DNA of 64,000 bases, from NCBI RefSeq assembly GCF_002000055.1, contig NZ_MVBD01000005.1:186001-250000 (forward strand). The letters run 5' to 3'. Below, piece by piece: positions 1 through 10,034 of this stretch; the first letter of the stretch is position 1; each line of letters opens with the position of its first letter. The DNA comes from Marinicella sediminis (lineage in GTDB: Bacteria > Pseudomonadota > Gammaproteobacteria > Xanthomonadales > Marinicellaceae). A model generated the notes under the pieces. It made no database searches, was not told where the DNA came from, and worked only from the letters and a program-made list of their open reading frames with translations. The position numbers and the translations under genes were made by a program.

Positions 1-1
1 T

Positions 2-3000
2 GTCACATCCATCACCAATCAAATGGAAGCAAGCGGTGACAATACAGGCGCCCTGGTCAATGACACCAACATTCTGAGTTTAACCCAGGCCAGCGCTAGC
101 CTGGTTCTTACCCAGCAACCCAGCCCGGTTGACCCCGGTGCCAATGTCACCTTTGATGTGCAGTTCAATAACACCGGTGGTATCAACCTCAGTGGGGCAC
201 AATTGAACGCCCAGTTACCAGTTGGTTTCGTTTATCAGGGATTCAATTCAGACCCCAGTACCAGTTGTACAGAAAACAACGGATTGGTCAGTTGTCTGTC
301 GAATAACCCCATCACTCCGGGTGCCAGCATGACAGTCAGTCTGGATGCCATCACCATAGGTGAGGTGCAAGCCAACCAAAATTACCAGTTGTCAGTTCAA
401 GCGAATGCTGCAGAGCTTTCAGTCCCGGTTAATGCCAGTTTGGTGACCCTGTTCTCTGGCAGTGATTTCAGGGTGGTGATGAGATCCATTCCTGCAGAAA
501 TCAATCCCGGTGATCCCATGACTCATCAGGCCGCCATCACCAACACTGGTAACCTGAATTTAAAATCAGTCAGGATGGACTTCAACGTGCCACCTAACGC
601 AACATTGTCAGCCATTCAACCACTGCAAATGACTTGTTTGTTGAATGACATGCAAGTGACTTGTGTAAATCAACGTGATGTGGCCCCCGGTGAGCGATTG
701 ATCGTTGATTATATGCTTCAATCAAATCCACAAAGCACCGGGCTGATCAGCAGCACGGTACAGGTCATGGCCGATGGCATCAGCCAAACCGCCAGTACCT
801 CAACCCAGGTTTCGGGTGCTCAGTTTACCAATGACCTGAGTTTGCAAAAAACGGCAAACCAAAACCAGGTGCGCCCGGGTGATCTGTTCCAGTATCAATT
901 GACAGTGACCAATCTTGGCAGCAATGAACAGGCGCCAGTGACGGTGACAGATGATTTGCCTGTTGGCGTCAGTTTGCGTTCAGTGAACGGAACCGGCTGG
1001 AATTGCCAGGGTTCGTCATCTTTGGTATGTACATACAGCAATACCCTGAATCCTGGTGCCAGCAGCTCATTGTTTTTAAATGTAGCCGCTCCTGATCAGA
1101 CTGGCATCATCACCAACACCGCCAGGGTCAGTGGGCAGGCGGATGATAATCCAGCAAACAATGAATCAGCAGTCAGTGTCCAGGTCAGTGATGGTCAGGG
1201 AGGTGGTGATGTACAGGCAGACATAGGTGTACTGGTAAGTACGAACCAACCTGAAGTCATCATTGGTGAACCTGTAACCTGGCGTTTCGAATTATTTAAT
1301 CAGGGGCCACAAACGGCACCTAACGTGCAATTAGACAATCTGTTTCCGAATGGCTTTTCTGCCGATAATGTGGTGGTCAACAACGGTGCGGAATGCATAT
1401 TGATGAGCAACCGATTGAATTGTCAGTTATCAGCATTGGCTGTGGGTAGTCCGGTGTTTATTGAATTGACCGGCCGTTTCAGCGCAGCTTCAATTGGCTT
1501 GTCCTTGAACCGGGTGACGGTGGTTTCAGATGCCACAGATACCAATTTGGATAACAATGAATCTGAGGTTGAGGTCAATGTGGTTGACACGCCAGAACTG
1601 GAGGCCGACGTGGCCATTGAGCTGTTGGCTGAAGTGCAGGATATACGTCAGGGTGAAGCCTTTAACTGGTCATTGCGCGCCACTAACCTGGGACCCGATC
1701 AGGCCGCTGATGTTCAGGTCAGTGCCACCATCAATGGACTGGTAAGTGATGTTCAGGTACTGAACTCAGCTGGCTGGGAATGTCAGGCCAGCAACAACAG
1801 TCTGCAATGTCAGTATCCAGGTGCATTGATGGTAGGTCTGGGTTCAACCATCGACCTGCGGGTGATCACTGATCAGGTGGTGCAGCAATCACAACCCATT
1901 GGCATCAGTGCATCCATTACCACTACTGCCACAGACAACAACTTGGCCAACAATCAGGCCACCATTGATAATGCTGTCAGAAGAACGCCAACCGAAGATG
2001 AGATATTCAACTTGTTTGATGGTGCGATTGGCTCCGGGGCCAGTGAAACAGTGAAAAACACCATTCGCAATGTATCCAGTTATTGTGCCCGCAGTTACTT
2101 CACGGCAATCGAAGGGTTGTGTGAAGAGTTCATTACTGCAGCCCGACCAGAAAACCGTGAAGACATCATCAATGCCATGGAAGAGATGACGCCGAATGAA
2201 GTGGTGGGACAATCAACATCAGCCGCTGAAATCATTACCTCACAGCTGCGTAATGTGAGCGCCCGTCTTGCCCAGTTAAAAGCGGGTGGTGGTTCAGGAT
2301 TCAGTATCGCGGGCTTGAATGGCCGTTATGGCAATGAATCCATACCGTTGGGCATGTTGGCATACCTGAATCAATCTGAAGAAGAAACAGGTTCGGTCAG
2401 TAACATCAATGATTTTGTTTCTCCCTGGGGATTCTTTGTCAACGGGACCATTTCCATGGGTGAAAGGGACGCCACAGGCCGTGAGTTGGGTTTTGATTTT
2501 GATACTTTCGGACTCACCGCCGGAGTGGATTATCGCTTCAGTCCTACCAAAGTGGCTGGCGTGGCCCTTGGTTATGCCCATTTTGATTCTGAAATACAAG
2601 ATGAAGCAGAAATGAAATCAACAGGGTTTACCCTGACTGGATATGGCTCTATGTACCTCAAAGACAACCTCTATCTGGATGCCAGATTGAGTTATGGCAA
2701 CCCTGACTTTGAACAACAGCGAAGAATTCATTTCTCACTGGATGACATTCAGATTGATCGGATTGCCACAGGTAAAACTGATGCCAGCCAATATTCGGTG
2801 GCCATGAGCATGGGCTATCATTTCAATAAAAACAGTTGGAACATCACTCCAAATGCTTCAGTGAATTATGCCAGAACCACAATCGACGGATTTGCTGAAA
2901 CCGGTGCCGGTGGCTTTAACTTTGCCTTTGCAGAGCAGGAAGTAAAAAGCCTGGTGTGGTCAGTGGGTGCCAGCGTTTCCAGAGCCATCAGTCTAAAAAA

Positions 3001-3271
3001 TGGGGTATTGGCACCACAGTTCGATTTCAATATCAGCCGTGAAACAGAAAACGATGGCGGCTTCCTGGAAGCCAGATTCATCGGCGCTCCGGACGATGAG
3101 ATATTCTTCATCGGAACCGATGAACCAGACAGAACTTATGGTTCTGCAGGCGTTGGTTTGGTCTTTATTGGGGCCAATGGCAAGCAAGCATATATCAATT
3201 ACAGAAGTATCTTTGGGTTAGAAGGATTTACACGAGGCACCATTAATATTGGCGCCAGATTTGAATTTTAA
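2..3271 (+). CDS. DUF11-repeat autotransporter, 5' end outside the window
   Basis: The reading frame is open to the first bases of the window, so the ATG at 23 is probably internal and the N-terminus with any signal peptide is missing. The visible part begins with about six Ig-like DUF11-type repeats of 110-130 residues, with recurring motifs such as VTNLGSN, TDDLPVG and DNNLANN. A linker of roughly 110 residues follows. The last ~270 residues alternate like an outer-membrane autotransporter beta-barrel and end in the terminal aromatic sequence GARFEF. The likely role is a surface-anchored or secreted adhesin-like passenger carried by its own barrel; the ligand is unknown. The caspase-like gene starts 9 nt after the stop and is probably cotranscribed. 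Confidence 0.85.
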   Translation, partial: VTSITNQMEASGDNTGALVNDTNILSLTQASASLVLTQQPSPVDPGANVTFDVQFNNTGGINLSGAQLNAQLPVGFVYQGFNSDPSTSCTENNGLVSCLSNNPITPGASMTVSLDAITIGEVQANQNYQLSVQANAAELSVPVNASLVTLFSGSDFRVVMRSIPAEINPGDPMTHQAAITNTGNLNLKSVRMDFNVPPNATLSAIQPLQMTCLLNDMQVTCVNQRDVAPGERLIVDYMLQSNPQSTGLISSTVQVMADGISQTASTSTQVSGAQFTNDLSLQKTANQNQVRPGDLFQYQLTVTNLGSNEQAPVTVTDDLPVGVSLRSVNGTGWNCQGSSSLVCTYSNTLNPGASSSLFLNVAAPDQTGIITNTARVSGQADDNPANNESAVSVQVSDGQGGGDVQADIGVLVSTNQPEVIIGEPVTWRFELFNQGPQTAPNVQLDNLFPNGFSADNVVVNNGAECILMSNRLNCQLSALAVGSPVFIELTGRFSAASIGLSLNRVTVVSDATDTNLDNNESEVEVNVVDTPELEADVAIELLAEVQDIRQGEAFNWSLRATNLGPDQAADVQVSATINGLVSDVQVLNSAGWECQASNNSLQCQYPGALMVGLGSTIDLRVITDQVVQQSQPIGISASITTTATDNNLANNQATIDNAVRRTPTEDEIFNLFDGAIGSGASETVKNTIRNVSSYCARSYFTAIEGLCEEFITAARPENREDIINAMEEMTPNEVVGQSTSAAEIITSQLRNVSARLAQLKAGGGSGFSIAGLNGRYGNESIPLGMLAYLNQSEEETGSVSNINDFVSPWGFFVNGTISMGERDATGRELGFDFDTFGLTAGVDYRFSPTKVAGVALGYAHFDSEIQDEAEMKSTGFTLTGYGSMYLKDNLYLDARLSYGNPDFEQQRRIHFSLDDIQIDRIATGKTDASQYSVAMSMGYHFNKNSWNITPNASVNYARTTIDGFAETGAGGFNFAFAEQEVKSLVWSVGASVSRAISLKNGVLAPQFDFNISRETENDGGFLEARFIGAPDDEIFFIGTDEPDRTYGSAGVGLVFIGANGKQAYINYRSIFGLEGFTRGTINIGARFEF

Positions 3272-3280
3272 GGTGAAAAT

Positions 3281-5257
3281 ATGAAACACAATATGATCAG
3301 TCATTCTCTGGTTTTCCTGGCTGTTTTCTCGATGGCTCTGGGAGACGCAGATGCCAAACGGTCGAAGAAAGTCAAGGAGGTAAAAGAAGGTCAGATCACA
3401 CCTGACCAACTGTACATTGTTGATTGTCTGCTGCCACCACAAATCAGGCAGCTGGGCCAGAATTACACGTACATACCACCCAGAAAACCAGCTAAACTGA
3501 CGGCCAAAGAATGTGCTTTGCGAGGCGGGGAGTACGTGGCTTATGATGAAGCAAATTTTGCCACGGTTGCCAAAGTCTGGAAGCAACAGGCAGATGGTGG
3601 TGATGCCACAGCGCAAAATTATATGGGAGAGCTGTTTGAGCGTGGCATCAACGGCACCCCGGATTATCAGACGGCCGCTCAATGGTACCAAAAAGCAGCG
3701 GAACAGGGCTTTTCACAGGCACAGTTGAACCTCGGTAATCTTTATGAAAAAGGCCTTGGAGTGCCCCAGGATTCGGTCAAAGCCATTAACCTTTACCGTC
3801 AGGCAGCAGGTGTTCCTGCAGAAGCCAAGCTGGAGTTGGTCACTGAGCAAGAGTTGCGTGAGCGCCGGGAAAAAGAATATCAGCGTATACAACTGGAAAG
3901 ACAGGTTTCTGACCTGAAAAATGAATTGACCAAGGTTAATGACAATTATCTGAAGACTCAGGATTACATCAAGACTGCCAACACTGAGTTACAACGCTTG
4001 CAGGCAGAATTGCGATCCAATGACAAGAATGACGCGGTTAAAGTCCAGATTGCTGAATTGGAAAAAGAAGTTGAGAGTCTGAGAGAACAAAATGAAGCTT
4101 CCAAAGCAATTGCTTCAACGCTGGTGCGGAAAATAGCTTCAGAAAGTGGTCAGGAACTGGCCATGATCGACGATCAGTTTGGCATCAATGTGATCACGCC
4201 GGACATATTGTTGACCCGAGGAATCCGCAGTATTCCAATCGCCAACGACAAAGCCGATTCGATGTCAATCATGGGCAGTGTTAACCCACCAGCAGAAGTG
4301 GCTGGTTTAACATTGAACAATCAGAACATCACAGATCGTTTGACCGATACCGGAATCTTCAGTGTAGATGTGCCTTTGATCGAGAATGATGACACCCCAG
4401 TCAGCATTGAAGCCGTAAAAAAAGATGGTTCCAAATCGGTTGAACAATTTGTTGTAGTGCGGCAGATTCTGGAACAAATCAAGCCCCGTTACCTCAGTGA
4501 CTTATTCGCTAAACGGTTCAGAAAAGACCTGGGTGAATACCATGCACTGGTGATTGGTAACAATCAATATGCTGATCTGGAAGATCTGGGCACAGCGGTC
4601 AATGATGCCAGAAAAATTGCGGCGGTATTGAGCGACCAATATGGTTATCAGACACGGGTACTGGAAAATGCCGGCCACCTGGAAATTGTTCAGGCATTGG
4701 CAGACTATCAGGAACAACTGGGTAAACTGGACAACCTGGTGGTTTATTATGCGGGCCATGGTTTAATAGACGAAAGACAAAATGGTTACTGGATACCAAC
4801 TGATGCCAGTATGACTGACAAAAAATCATGGATTCCTAATAAGGTCATCACAGAATTCATGTCCAGCATGCAAGCCAAACATGTGATGGTCATTGCAGAT
4901 TCCTGTTATTCCGGAACCATGTCAGGCTCAGCCATCAGGCCATTCCCTGATGATGTGGCGGAAAATGACATCCTCTTTACATCGCGGGTTAAGGCGCGAA
5001 CTGTGTTGACTTCAGGTGGCCTGCAACCTGTGTTGGACAGTGGCGGAGACGGGCATTCCATATTTGCATCAGCCTTGCTTGACGTGTTGAAAGAAAATGA
5101 CGGTGTGATGGAAGGTTACCGCTTATTCAAAGCCCTTGAGCAACAGGTACGCCTGCGTTCAAAATTATCAGGCATCCAGCAAATTCCAGAATACACTGCA
5201 GTGAAACATGCCGGCCATGAAGGCAGTGAGTTTTACTTTTTACCAGAAACCATTTGA
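3281..5257 (+). CDS. exported Sel1-repeat / caspase-like (peptidase C14) protein
   Basis: The protein has 658 residues. It starts with a hydrophobic export signal (LVFLAVFSMAL, then a small-residue cleavage region near residue 25). Two or three Sel1/TPR-like repeats follow at about 95-185 (AAQWYQKAAEQG, AINLYRQAA), then a charged coiled coil at about 195-285, a beta-rich segment, and a C14 caspase domain from about residue 420. The catalytic dyad is visible as His493 in YYAGHG and Cys542 in DSCYSG, so the peptidase looks active. Metacaspase-type enzymes usually cleave after Arg or Lys; the substrate here is unknown. The ATG is preceded by AAGGTG, 9 nt after the autotransporter gene. Export plus this position suggests envelope work, possibly on the autotransporter, which is inference. 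Confidence 0.85.
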   Translation: MKHNMISHSLVFLAVFSMALGDADAKRSKKVKEVKEGQITPDQLYIVDCLLPPQIRQLGQNYTYIPPRKPAKLTAKECALRGGEYVAYDEANFATVAKVWKQQADGGDATAQNYMGELFERGINGTPDYQTAAQWYQKAAEQGFSQAQLNLGNLYEKGLGVPQDSVKAINLYRQAAGVPAEAKLELVTEQELRERREKEYQRIQLERQVSDLKNELTKVNDNYLKTQDYIKTANTELQRLQAELRSNDKNDAVKVQIAELEKEVESLREQNEASKAIASTLVRKIASESGQELAMIDDQFGINVITPDILLTRGIRSIPIANDKADSMSIMGSVNPPAEVAGLTLNNQNITDRLTDTGIFSVDVPLIENDDTPVSIEAVKKDGSKSVEQFVVVRQILEQIKPRYLSDLFAKRFRKDLGEYHALVIGNNQYADLEDLGTAVNDARKIAAVLSDQYGYQTRVLENAGHLEIVQALADYQEQLGKLDNLVVYYAGHGLIDERQNGYWIPTDASMTDKKSWIPNKVITEFMSSMQAKHVMVIADSCYSGTMSGSAIRPFPDDVAENDILFTSRVKARTVLTSGGLQPVLDSGGDGHSIFASALLDVLKENDGVMEGYRLFKALEQQVRLRSKLSGIQQIPEYTAVKHAGHEGSEFYFLPETI

Positions 5258-5280
5258 CACAATTCATTGACGTTTATGGC

Positions 5281-5308
5281 AAAAAGCAGCTCTTAGGAGC
5301 TGCTTTTT
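5281..5308. terminator. bidirectional intrinsic terminator
   Basis: Two perfect 12-nt arms (AAAAAGCAGCTC and GAGCTGCTTTTT) enclose a TTAG loop. An A-run on the left and a T-run on the right allow termination from both sides. It lies between the convergent caspase-like and kinase genes. Confidence 0.85.
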
Positions 5309-5322
5309 TAATGCCCTGTGCG

Positions 5323-6507
5323 TTATTCGCAGGCCGCGATGATTTGATTAAGCTTTTCAGGGTTGATGATTTTTAAACGGCTGCGGGCGTCAGCTTCCTG
5401 ACAGTCATAATTGGTCAATATATCCATGTAGTGTTGTTCGGCAGCGTCAAAATTTTCCATGTTGAAAAAACTATTGGCGGCCGCTAATTTGTTGGTCATT
5501 TCTATTTTTTGAGCCGGTGTTAAATCTGCCAGGTTCACATCAATCTGGTTGGCTTGTTGGTTCATAAACCACACCCCCAGCAATACTGCCACAACCACGA
5601 CGACGCCTGTGATGATGAATGGCAGGGGACTGGATTTTTTCTTCAGTGCAGCCAATTCCGGCAATGGTGCGAATGAATGGGTGGTGTCAGTGACCGGCTT
5701 GAGCCTTCTGAGGTATTTTTTCAGTTGGGCAATCAGTTGTGTGGAAGTTTGAAACCGGTCATCTGGATTTTTGGCCAGTAACTTGTTCAGCAAAGCCTGG
5801 TATTTTTTCTTTTCTTCAGGCAGATCAGGTATTGGTTCATGCACATGAGCATAACTGATGGCAAAAGTGTCTCCGCCATCAAATACTTTTTTCCCCATCA
5901 ACATTTCATACAACACCACCCCCAGAGCATACAGGTCAGATCGTTCATCAATGTCTTTGCCCAGTGCCCGTTCAGGACTCATGTAATGTGGGGTGCCAAC
6001 CACGGCTCCTACCCGGGTGAATTCACTGACGGTGTTTTGAGCCTTGGCAATCCCAAAATCCACCAGCACCGCTTGCCCATCCTCGTGGAACAAAATATTT
6101 TCGGGTTTGATGTCACGATGCAGGGTACCTCGTTTATGGGCATGTTCGAGCGCTTTGGCCATATCCAGCATGATGTTAAAGGCTTCCAGTTCGGTTACCC
6201 CTGAATCTATTTTATTTTTGAGATCTCCGCCATTGAGGATTTCCATGGCAAGGTAATAGTTTTTTTCAATCACACCACAGGAAAAAACCGTTACGATGTT
6301 GGGGTGTGAAAATTGAGCTACGGTGTCGCCTTCTTTTTGCAGGTCTTCAAGGATTTTGGGGTCGTTGCCCTGGGGGGTAACGATTTTGATGGCCACTTTT
6401 CTCTTGGGTTCCAGCTGCTCACCCAAAAATACCCGGGCCATGCCGCCTCTGCCAATCTCTTTACCCAGATTGAAGTTGGGGATTTTCAGATCAAATGATT
6501 CTTCCAT
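5323..6507 (-). CDS. membrane-anchored eukaryotic-type Ser/Thr protein kinase
   Basis: This 394-residue protein is PknB-like. The kinase domain spans about residues 12-270 with glycine loop GRGGMA, ATP-binding Lys41 in VAIKIV, catalytic Asp132 in HRDIKPEN and Mg-binding Asp150 in DFGIAKA, so it should be active. One transmembrane helix lies near residues 296-316 (FIITGVVVVVAVLLGVWF). A short C-terminal domain of about 75 residues resembles one TPR unit and would lie in the periplasm. No PASTA repeats are present, so a cell-wall ligand is not implied. It converges on the caspase gene and diverges from the acyltransferase gene. Targets are unknown. Confidence 0.9.
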   Translation of the reverse strand: MEESFDLKIPNFNLGKEIGRGGMARVFLGEQLEPKRKVAIKIVTPQGNDPKILEDLQKEGDTVAQFSHPNIVTVFSCGVIEKNYYLAMEILNGGDLKNKIDSGVTELEAFNIMLDMAKALEHAHKRGTLHRDIKPENILFHEDGQAVLVDFGIAKAQNTVSEFTRVGAVVGTPHYMSPERALGKDIDERSDLYALGVVLYEMLMGKKVFDGGDTFAISYAHVHEPIPDLPEEKKKYQALLNKLLAKNPDDRFQTSTQLIAQLKKYLRRLKPVTDTTHSFAPLPELAALKKKSSPLPFIITGVVVVVAVLLGVWFMNQQANQIDVNLADLTPAQKIEMTNKLAAANSFFNMENFDAAEQHYMDILTNYDCQEADARSRLKIINPEKLNQIIAACE

Positions 6508-6545
6508 TAACTCAAGAGGGCTCTATCTTTATTCATGCTTTCTAT

Positions 6546-6551
6546 TATAAT
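6546..6551 (+). promoter_or_regulatory. -10 box for the wax-ester synthase gene
   Basis: A perfect TATAAT lies 38 nt before the ATG at 6590, in the 82-bp gap shared with the divergent kinase gene. The expected -35 position (CTATCT, 17-nt spacer) is poor, and there is no clear Shine-Dalgarno sequence before the ATG. Confidence 0.45.
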
Positions 6552-6589
6552 GAAGGCGACATAAATTAAAACTAAAATTAATTTCCTTC

Positions 6590-8044
6590 ATGTTTCAGTA
6601 CATCGACAGCCACAAAGAACCCATGCGCAAGGTAGATACAGCCTGGTTGCGGATGGAGTCACCCCATAATCTGATGATGATCACCGGGTTGATGTTTCTG
6701 GACAAAATGCCTGACCTGGCCCAATTCACAGAGGCGCTGGAAAAAAAGTTTCTGAAGTATCGCCGGTTTAAACAGCTGGCTCACCAGACTGCCAGTGGCT
6801 CTTATTGGCAGGATGATAAATATTTTGACATGGCTGCGCATGTTCGTCGTGTGGCTTTACCCGGACGGGCCGATTACCGCGAATTACAGGACTATGTCAG
6901 CAATCTGGCTTCGACTCCTTTGGATAAACACAAACCACTTTGGTCTTTTCATATCGTTGAAAATTATGACAAAGGACCGGTGGTGGTGTCACGCATTCAC
7001 CATTGTTATGCCGATGGCATTGCCCTGATTCAGGTGCTGTTGTCGATGACCAGCACCAGCAGAGAAAAGAGTCTCGATTTTGATGTCGATGAGTCACAAA
7101 AAGAACACCATCAAAAGTTGGGATTGTTGAAACAAGTCATCAATCCGGCTAAAAAGCAATTTGCCCATTCATTGAAACTGATGAATGAAGTCACAGAATT
7201 GGGCAAGAAGATATTTCAGGACCCGTCACTGATTGAAAAAGGTGTGGGTGACTCGGTAGATATTGCCGAAGAGCTGTTCAATGCCCTGACCCTGAGTGAT
7301 GATCCTGAAACAGTATATAAATCAGAGCTTTGTACCCGAAAAAGAGTAGCGTGGGCTCAATCAATTCCACTTGATGAAGTGAAGGCGATTGCCAAAGCCA
7401 CTGGCACAACGGTCAATGATGTTCTGATTTCAAATTTATCTGGTGCATTGCGGGAATACATGATTGAACGTGGTGATGATCCTGATGATAAGGTCATCCG
7501 TGCCACGGTACCGGTCAACCTAAGACCACTGAAGCATGCCAAAGAACTGGGCAATCATTTTGGCTTGGTGTTTCTGAATTTGCCAATTTTTGAACACAAT
7601 CCACTGAAAAGATTGGCATATGTGCATCACGAAATGAATGAATTAAAAAAATCAAAACAGGCGCTGGTTTCTCTGGGCTTGCTGAGCATGATTGGCTTGG
7701 CACCGTTGGCCGCTCAGAATGTTTTGCTGAATCAGTTTTCCAAGAAAGCCACTGCGGTATTAACCAATGTGCCCGGGCCATCAGTTCCTTTATACATAGC
7801 TGGTTGCAAGGTAGAAAAAACCATGTTTTGGGTCCCGCAGAATGGTACCATTGGTATGGGCATCAGTATCCTGTCTTACAATGGACAGGTTGAGTTTGGA
7901 TTGATTGTCGATAAAAACATGGTGCCACAGCCGCACCAGGTGATCGTGCGCTTTCCTGAACAATTCGCACAACTCAAGGAGTTAATGATGCTGCACCCCT
8001 GGGATGGAGAAGTGCATGTTGAGTTATTTGAGGATTTTGTCTGA
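6590..8044 (+). CDS. wax ester synthase / diacylglycerol O-acyltransferase (WS/DGAT)
   Basis: The 484-residue length is typical for bacterial WS/DGAT enzymes, which join acyl-CoA to fatty alcohols or diacylglycerol to make storage lipid. The catalytic HHxxxDG motif is present as HHCYADG at residues 137-143. The C-terminal half carries the family pattern PVNLRPL and the PGP segment NVPGPSVPLYIAG. The enzyme is expected at the inner face of the membrane or on lipid droplets. It stands alone, divergent from the kinase gene and convergent within 5 bp with the FG-GAP gene. Chain-length preference cannot be read from sequence. Confidence 0.92.
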   Translation: MFQYIDSHKEPMRKVDTAWLRMESPHNLMMITGLMFLDKMPDLAQFTEALEKKFLKYRRFKQLAHQTASGSYWQDDKYFDMAAHVRRVALPGRADYRELQDYVSNLASTPLDKHKPLWSFHIVENYDKGPVVVSRIHHCYADGIALIQVLLSMTSTSREKSLDFDVDESQKEHHQKLGLLKQVINPAKKQFAHSLKLMNEVTELGKKIFQDPSLIEKGVGDSVDIAEELFNALTLSDDPETVYKSELCTRKRVAWAQSIPLDEVKAIAKATGTTVNDVLISNLSGALREYMIERGDDPDDKVIRATVPVNLRPLKHAKELGNHFGLVFLNLPIFEHNPLKRLAYVHHEMNELKKSKQALVSLGLLSMIGLAPLAAQNVLLNQFSKKATAVLTNVPGPSVPLYIAGCKVEKTMFWVPQNGTIGMGISILSYNGQVEFGLIVDKNMVPQPHQVIVRFPEQFAQLKELMMLHPWDGEVHVELFEDFV

Positions 8045-8049
8045 AATTA

Positions 8050-9762
8050 TTACTGGCTGGCGTCAAAGCCATCTTTGAAAGAGTAACTGTCTTCATCTGT
8101 GATCACCAGGTATTGGTTAAGATCAACGCCAGTGATTGATTTTTGCTGATTATCCGGCCATTGGATGTGGATGTTGAGCGGTCCGGACCAATTTCCCAAC
8201 ATAAAATGTGCATTTGAGGGACTGGCAGAATTGAAATGGTTGCCGGCTTGAATGTCCTGAACCAATCGTTGGTTTTCTCCGTTTCCGCTCGAAGTCACTG
8301 TGATGCGCGCGCCTATGGCCAGTGAATTGGGGCTGTCTGAAATCAGTCGAAGGTTGATGAAGGCCGGTTGAGTCTGCAGGTCATTGCGGTACAGTTTGAA
8401 GGGGCCTTTGTGATTGGCAATGGCAATATCGATATCACCATCCTTGTCGAAATCAAAACAACTCACCCCACGACCTTCATGTTGATCATCGATACCCAAT
8501 AGTTCCGCTTGTTCAATGAAGGTACCATCTCCTTGAGCCATAAACAGCACTGCCGGGGTGTTGTCGTAACGGCCATCCGGGCTATTGGGGTCAGTGTTAC
8601 CAGGATAATAAAAACCATTGACGTGAAATATGTCCAGCCAGCGATCACCATTGAAGTCCGCGGCACAGGCGCCCCAGCCCCAATGGCCCTCTAGAATACC
8701 TGAAGCCTGTGATACATTAACGAAACGCCCATCACCCAGACCCTGGTACAACCGGTTGCCCAGATTGACACCGCCAATATTGGAACTGAACCAATCCATG
8801 TGTCCATCCTGGTTCAGGTCAGCAGTGAATGAACCCATGGCATCACGATCAGTTATGATCAGTCGGTCGGTCACATTGGCAAAGGTTTCGTCACCGTTGT
8901 TGAGCAACACCAGGCTGGTATTAATGTCGCCAGCGACCAGCAAATCCATGTGCCCGTCTTCATTCAGATCGGAAAACTGAGCCGAAAATGATTGATCACG
9001 GCGGGCATAGATGATATCCGGGTCGTCATACAGGTGAGCGATCTGCGCGCTGACTGAAACGTCGGTGAAGCCTCCTTGACAATCACTTTTCCACAGGTGT
9101 TGAGTGCTGCCATTGGGTGGTCTGAGTCGTGGAGACGGTCCGCCTGGCGTCAATGAATGAGGAAGGTACACATCCAGACACAGGTCATTGTTGAAGTCAG
9201 CCAGTGTCATGCCAAAGGTATTGGGTGCAAAATCCATGTCATAGTCGATGAATGCCTGGGTGAATACATCGGTAAAGGTGCCACTGTTATTCAGGTTGTT
9301 TTGCAGCAGCCTGGGCGCTTCATTCAAGACACCACCCAGGAACAAATCCAGATCGCCGTCGCCATCATAGTCAGCAAAAACAGCCCCGGCTACGCGGCCG
9401 GTTACCACAGAAAGTCCCATGGATTGGGTGGTGTTGGCGAATGTTCCGTTGCCTTGATTGATGAACATCGCTGACTGACCAGTATCACCCCCAATCACAA
9501 ACAAATCCTGCCAGCCATCATTATTGACATCACCCGCTGCCACACCACCGGTCAGCCAGGTTGACATCAGGTGGGTTCGGTTGTTGAGTGTGGATACATG
9601 ATTAATGGTATTGTGGTCAACATCTTCAATGGCAGTTACAGTCTGTGACGTGAAATGGGTCAACGTCAGGCCAGTTTCGTCAGTGACATCAGTAAACTCC
9701 TGAGAACAGATCTGATGGCTCAGCAACAGGCTGAAGAACACGGTCGGTTTTTTGGTATTCAT
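8050..9762 (-). CDS. secreted FG-GAP/VCBS-repeat protein with ASPIC/UnbV domain (CRTAC1-type)
   Basis: I place the start at the ATG at 9762, giving 570 residues; a TTG 27 nt upstream is less likely. The N-terminus (KKPTVFFSLLLSHQICSQ) looks like a short export signal. The body holds many FG-GAP/VCBS calcium-loop repeats, for example DYDGDGDLDLF, DLNEDGHMDLL, DFNGDRWLDIF and DFDKDGDIDIA, forming a beta-propeller. An ASPIC/UnbV-type domain follows near residues 470-545 (GARITVTSSG, IQWPDNQQ). The protein ends in FKDGFDASQ, matching the F-x-x-G-F-[DE] tag seen in other exported proteins of this window. The ligand is unknown. Confidence 0.85.
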   Translation of the reverse strand: MNTKKPTVFFSLLLSHQICSQEFTDVTDETGLTLTHFTSQTVTAIEDVDHNTINHVSTLNNRTHLMSTWLTGGVAAGDVNNDGWQDLFVIGGDTGQSAMFINQGNGTFANTTQSMGLSVVTGRVAGAVFADYDGDGDLDLFLGGVLNEAPRLLQNNLNNSGTFTDVFTQAFIDYDMDFAPNTFGMTLADFNNDLCLDVYLPHSLTPGGPSPRLRPPNGSTQHLWKSDCQGGFTDVSVSAQIAHLYDDPDIIYARRDQSFSAQFSDLNEDGHMDLLVAGDINTSLVLLNNGDETFANVTDRLIITDRDAMGSFTADLNQDGHMDWFSSNIGGVNLGNRLYQGLGDGRFVNVSQASGILEGHWGWGACAADFNGDRWLDIFHVNGFYYPGNTDPNSPDGRYDNTPAVLFMAQGDGTFIEQAELLGIDDQHEGRGVSCFDFDKDGDIDIAIANHKGPFKLYRNDLQTQPAFINLRLISDSPNSLAIGARITVTSSGNGENQRLVQDIQAGNHFNSASPSNAHFMLGNWSGPLNIHIQWPDNQQKSITGVDLNQYLVITDEDSYSFKDGFDASQ

Positions 9763-9979
9763 TGATCTTTTTTTTCTCCCCTGATTCAATATGAAACGGG
9801 TTCACCTGAATGATTATATCAGTCGTATATGGTCGTTCTGGAATTATTGTGTGCTCAGTGGTGTCTACAATCAACTGATTGTTCATGAATTTAAGCCAGC
9901 ATGGCACATCTGTTGAATTCTGTTCGGACGCTGAGACAATGGGAGGCTTTGTACGTGGGATGACCATCACTTGTGGCAC

Positions 9980-10008
9980 TTCATGTGGGCGCTGATTCAA
10001 GCTATAAT
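9980..10008 (+). promoter_or_regulatory. promoter of the LemA-DUF2207 pair
   Basis: A perfect -10 TATAAT lies at 10003-10008, 26 nt before the lemA ATG, with a weak -35 TTCATG at 17-nt spacing. A strong Shine-Dalgarno sequence (GGAGAG) lies between promoter and start. I see nothing else recognisable in the 245-bp divergent gap. Confidence 0.5.
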
Positions 10009-10034
10009 GTTGTTTTACAAGCAGGAGAGAATCG

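Noticed and set aside
9157-9474. 105-codon plus-strand frame inside the FG-GAP gene
   Set aside because: The opposite strand has clear calcium-loop repeats; this frame is a shadow.
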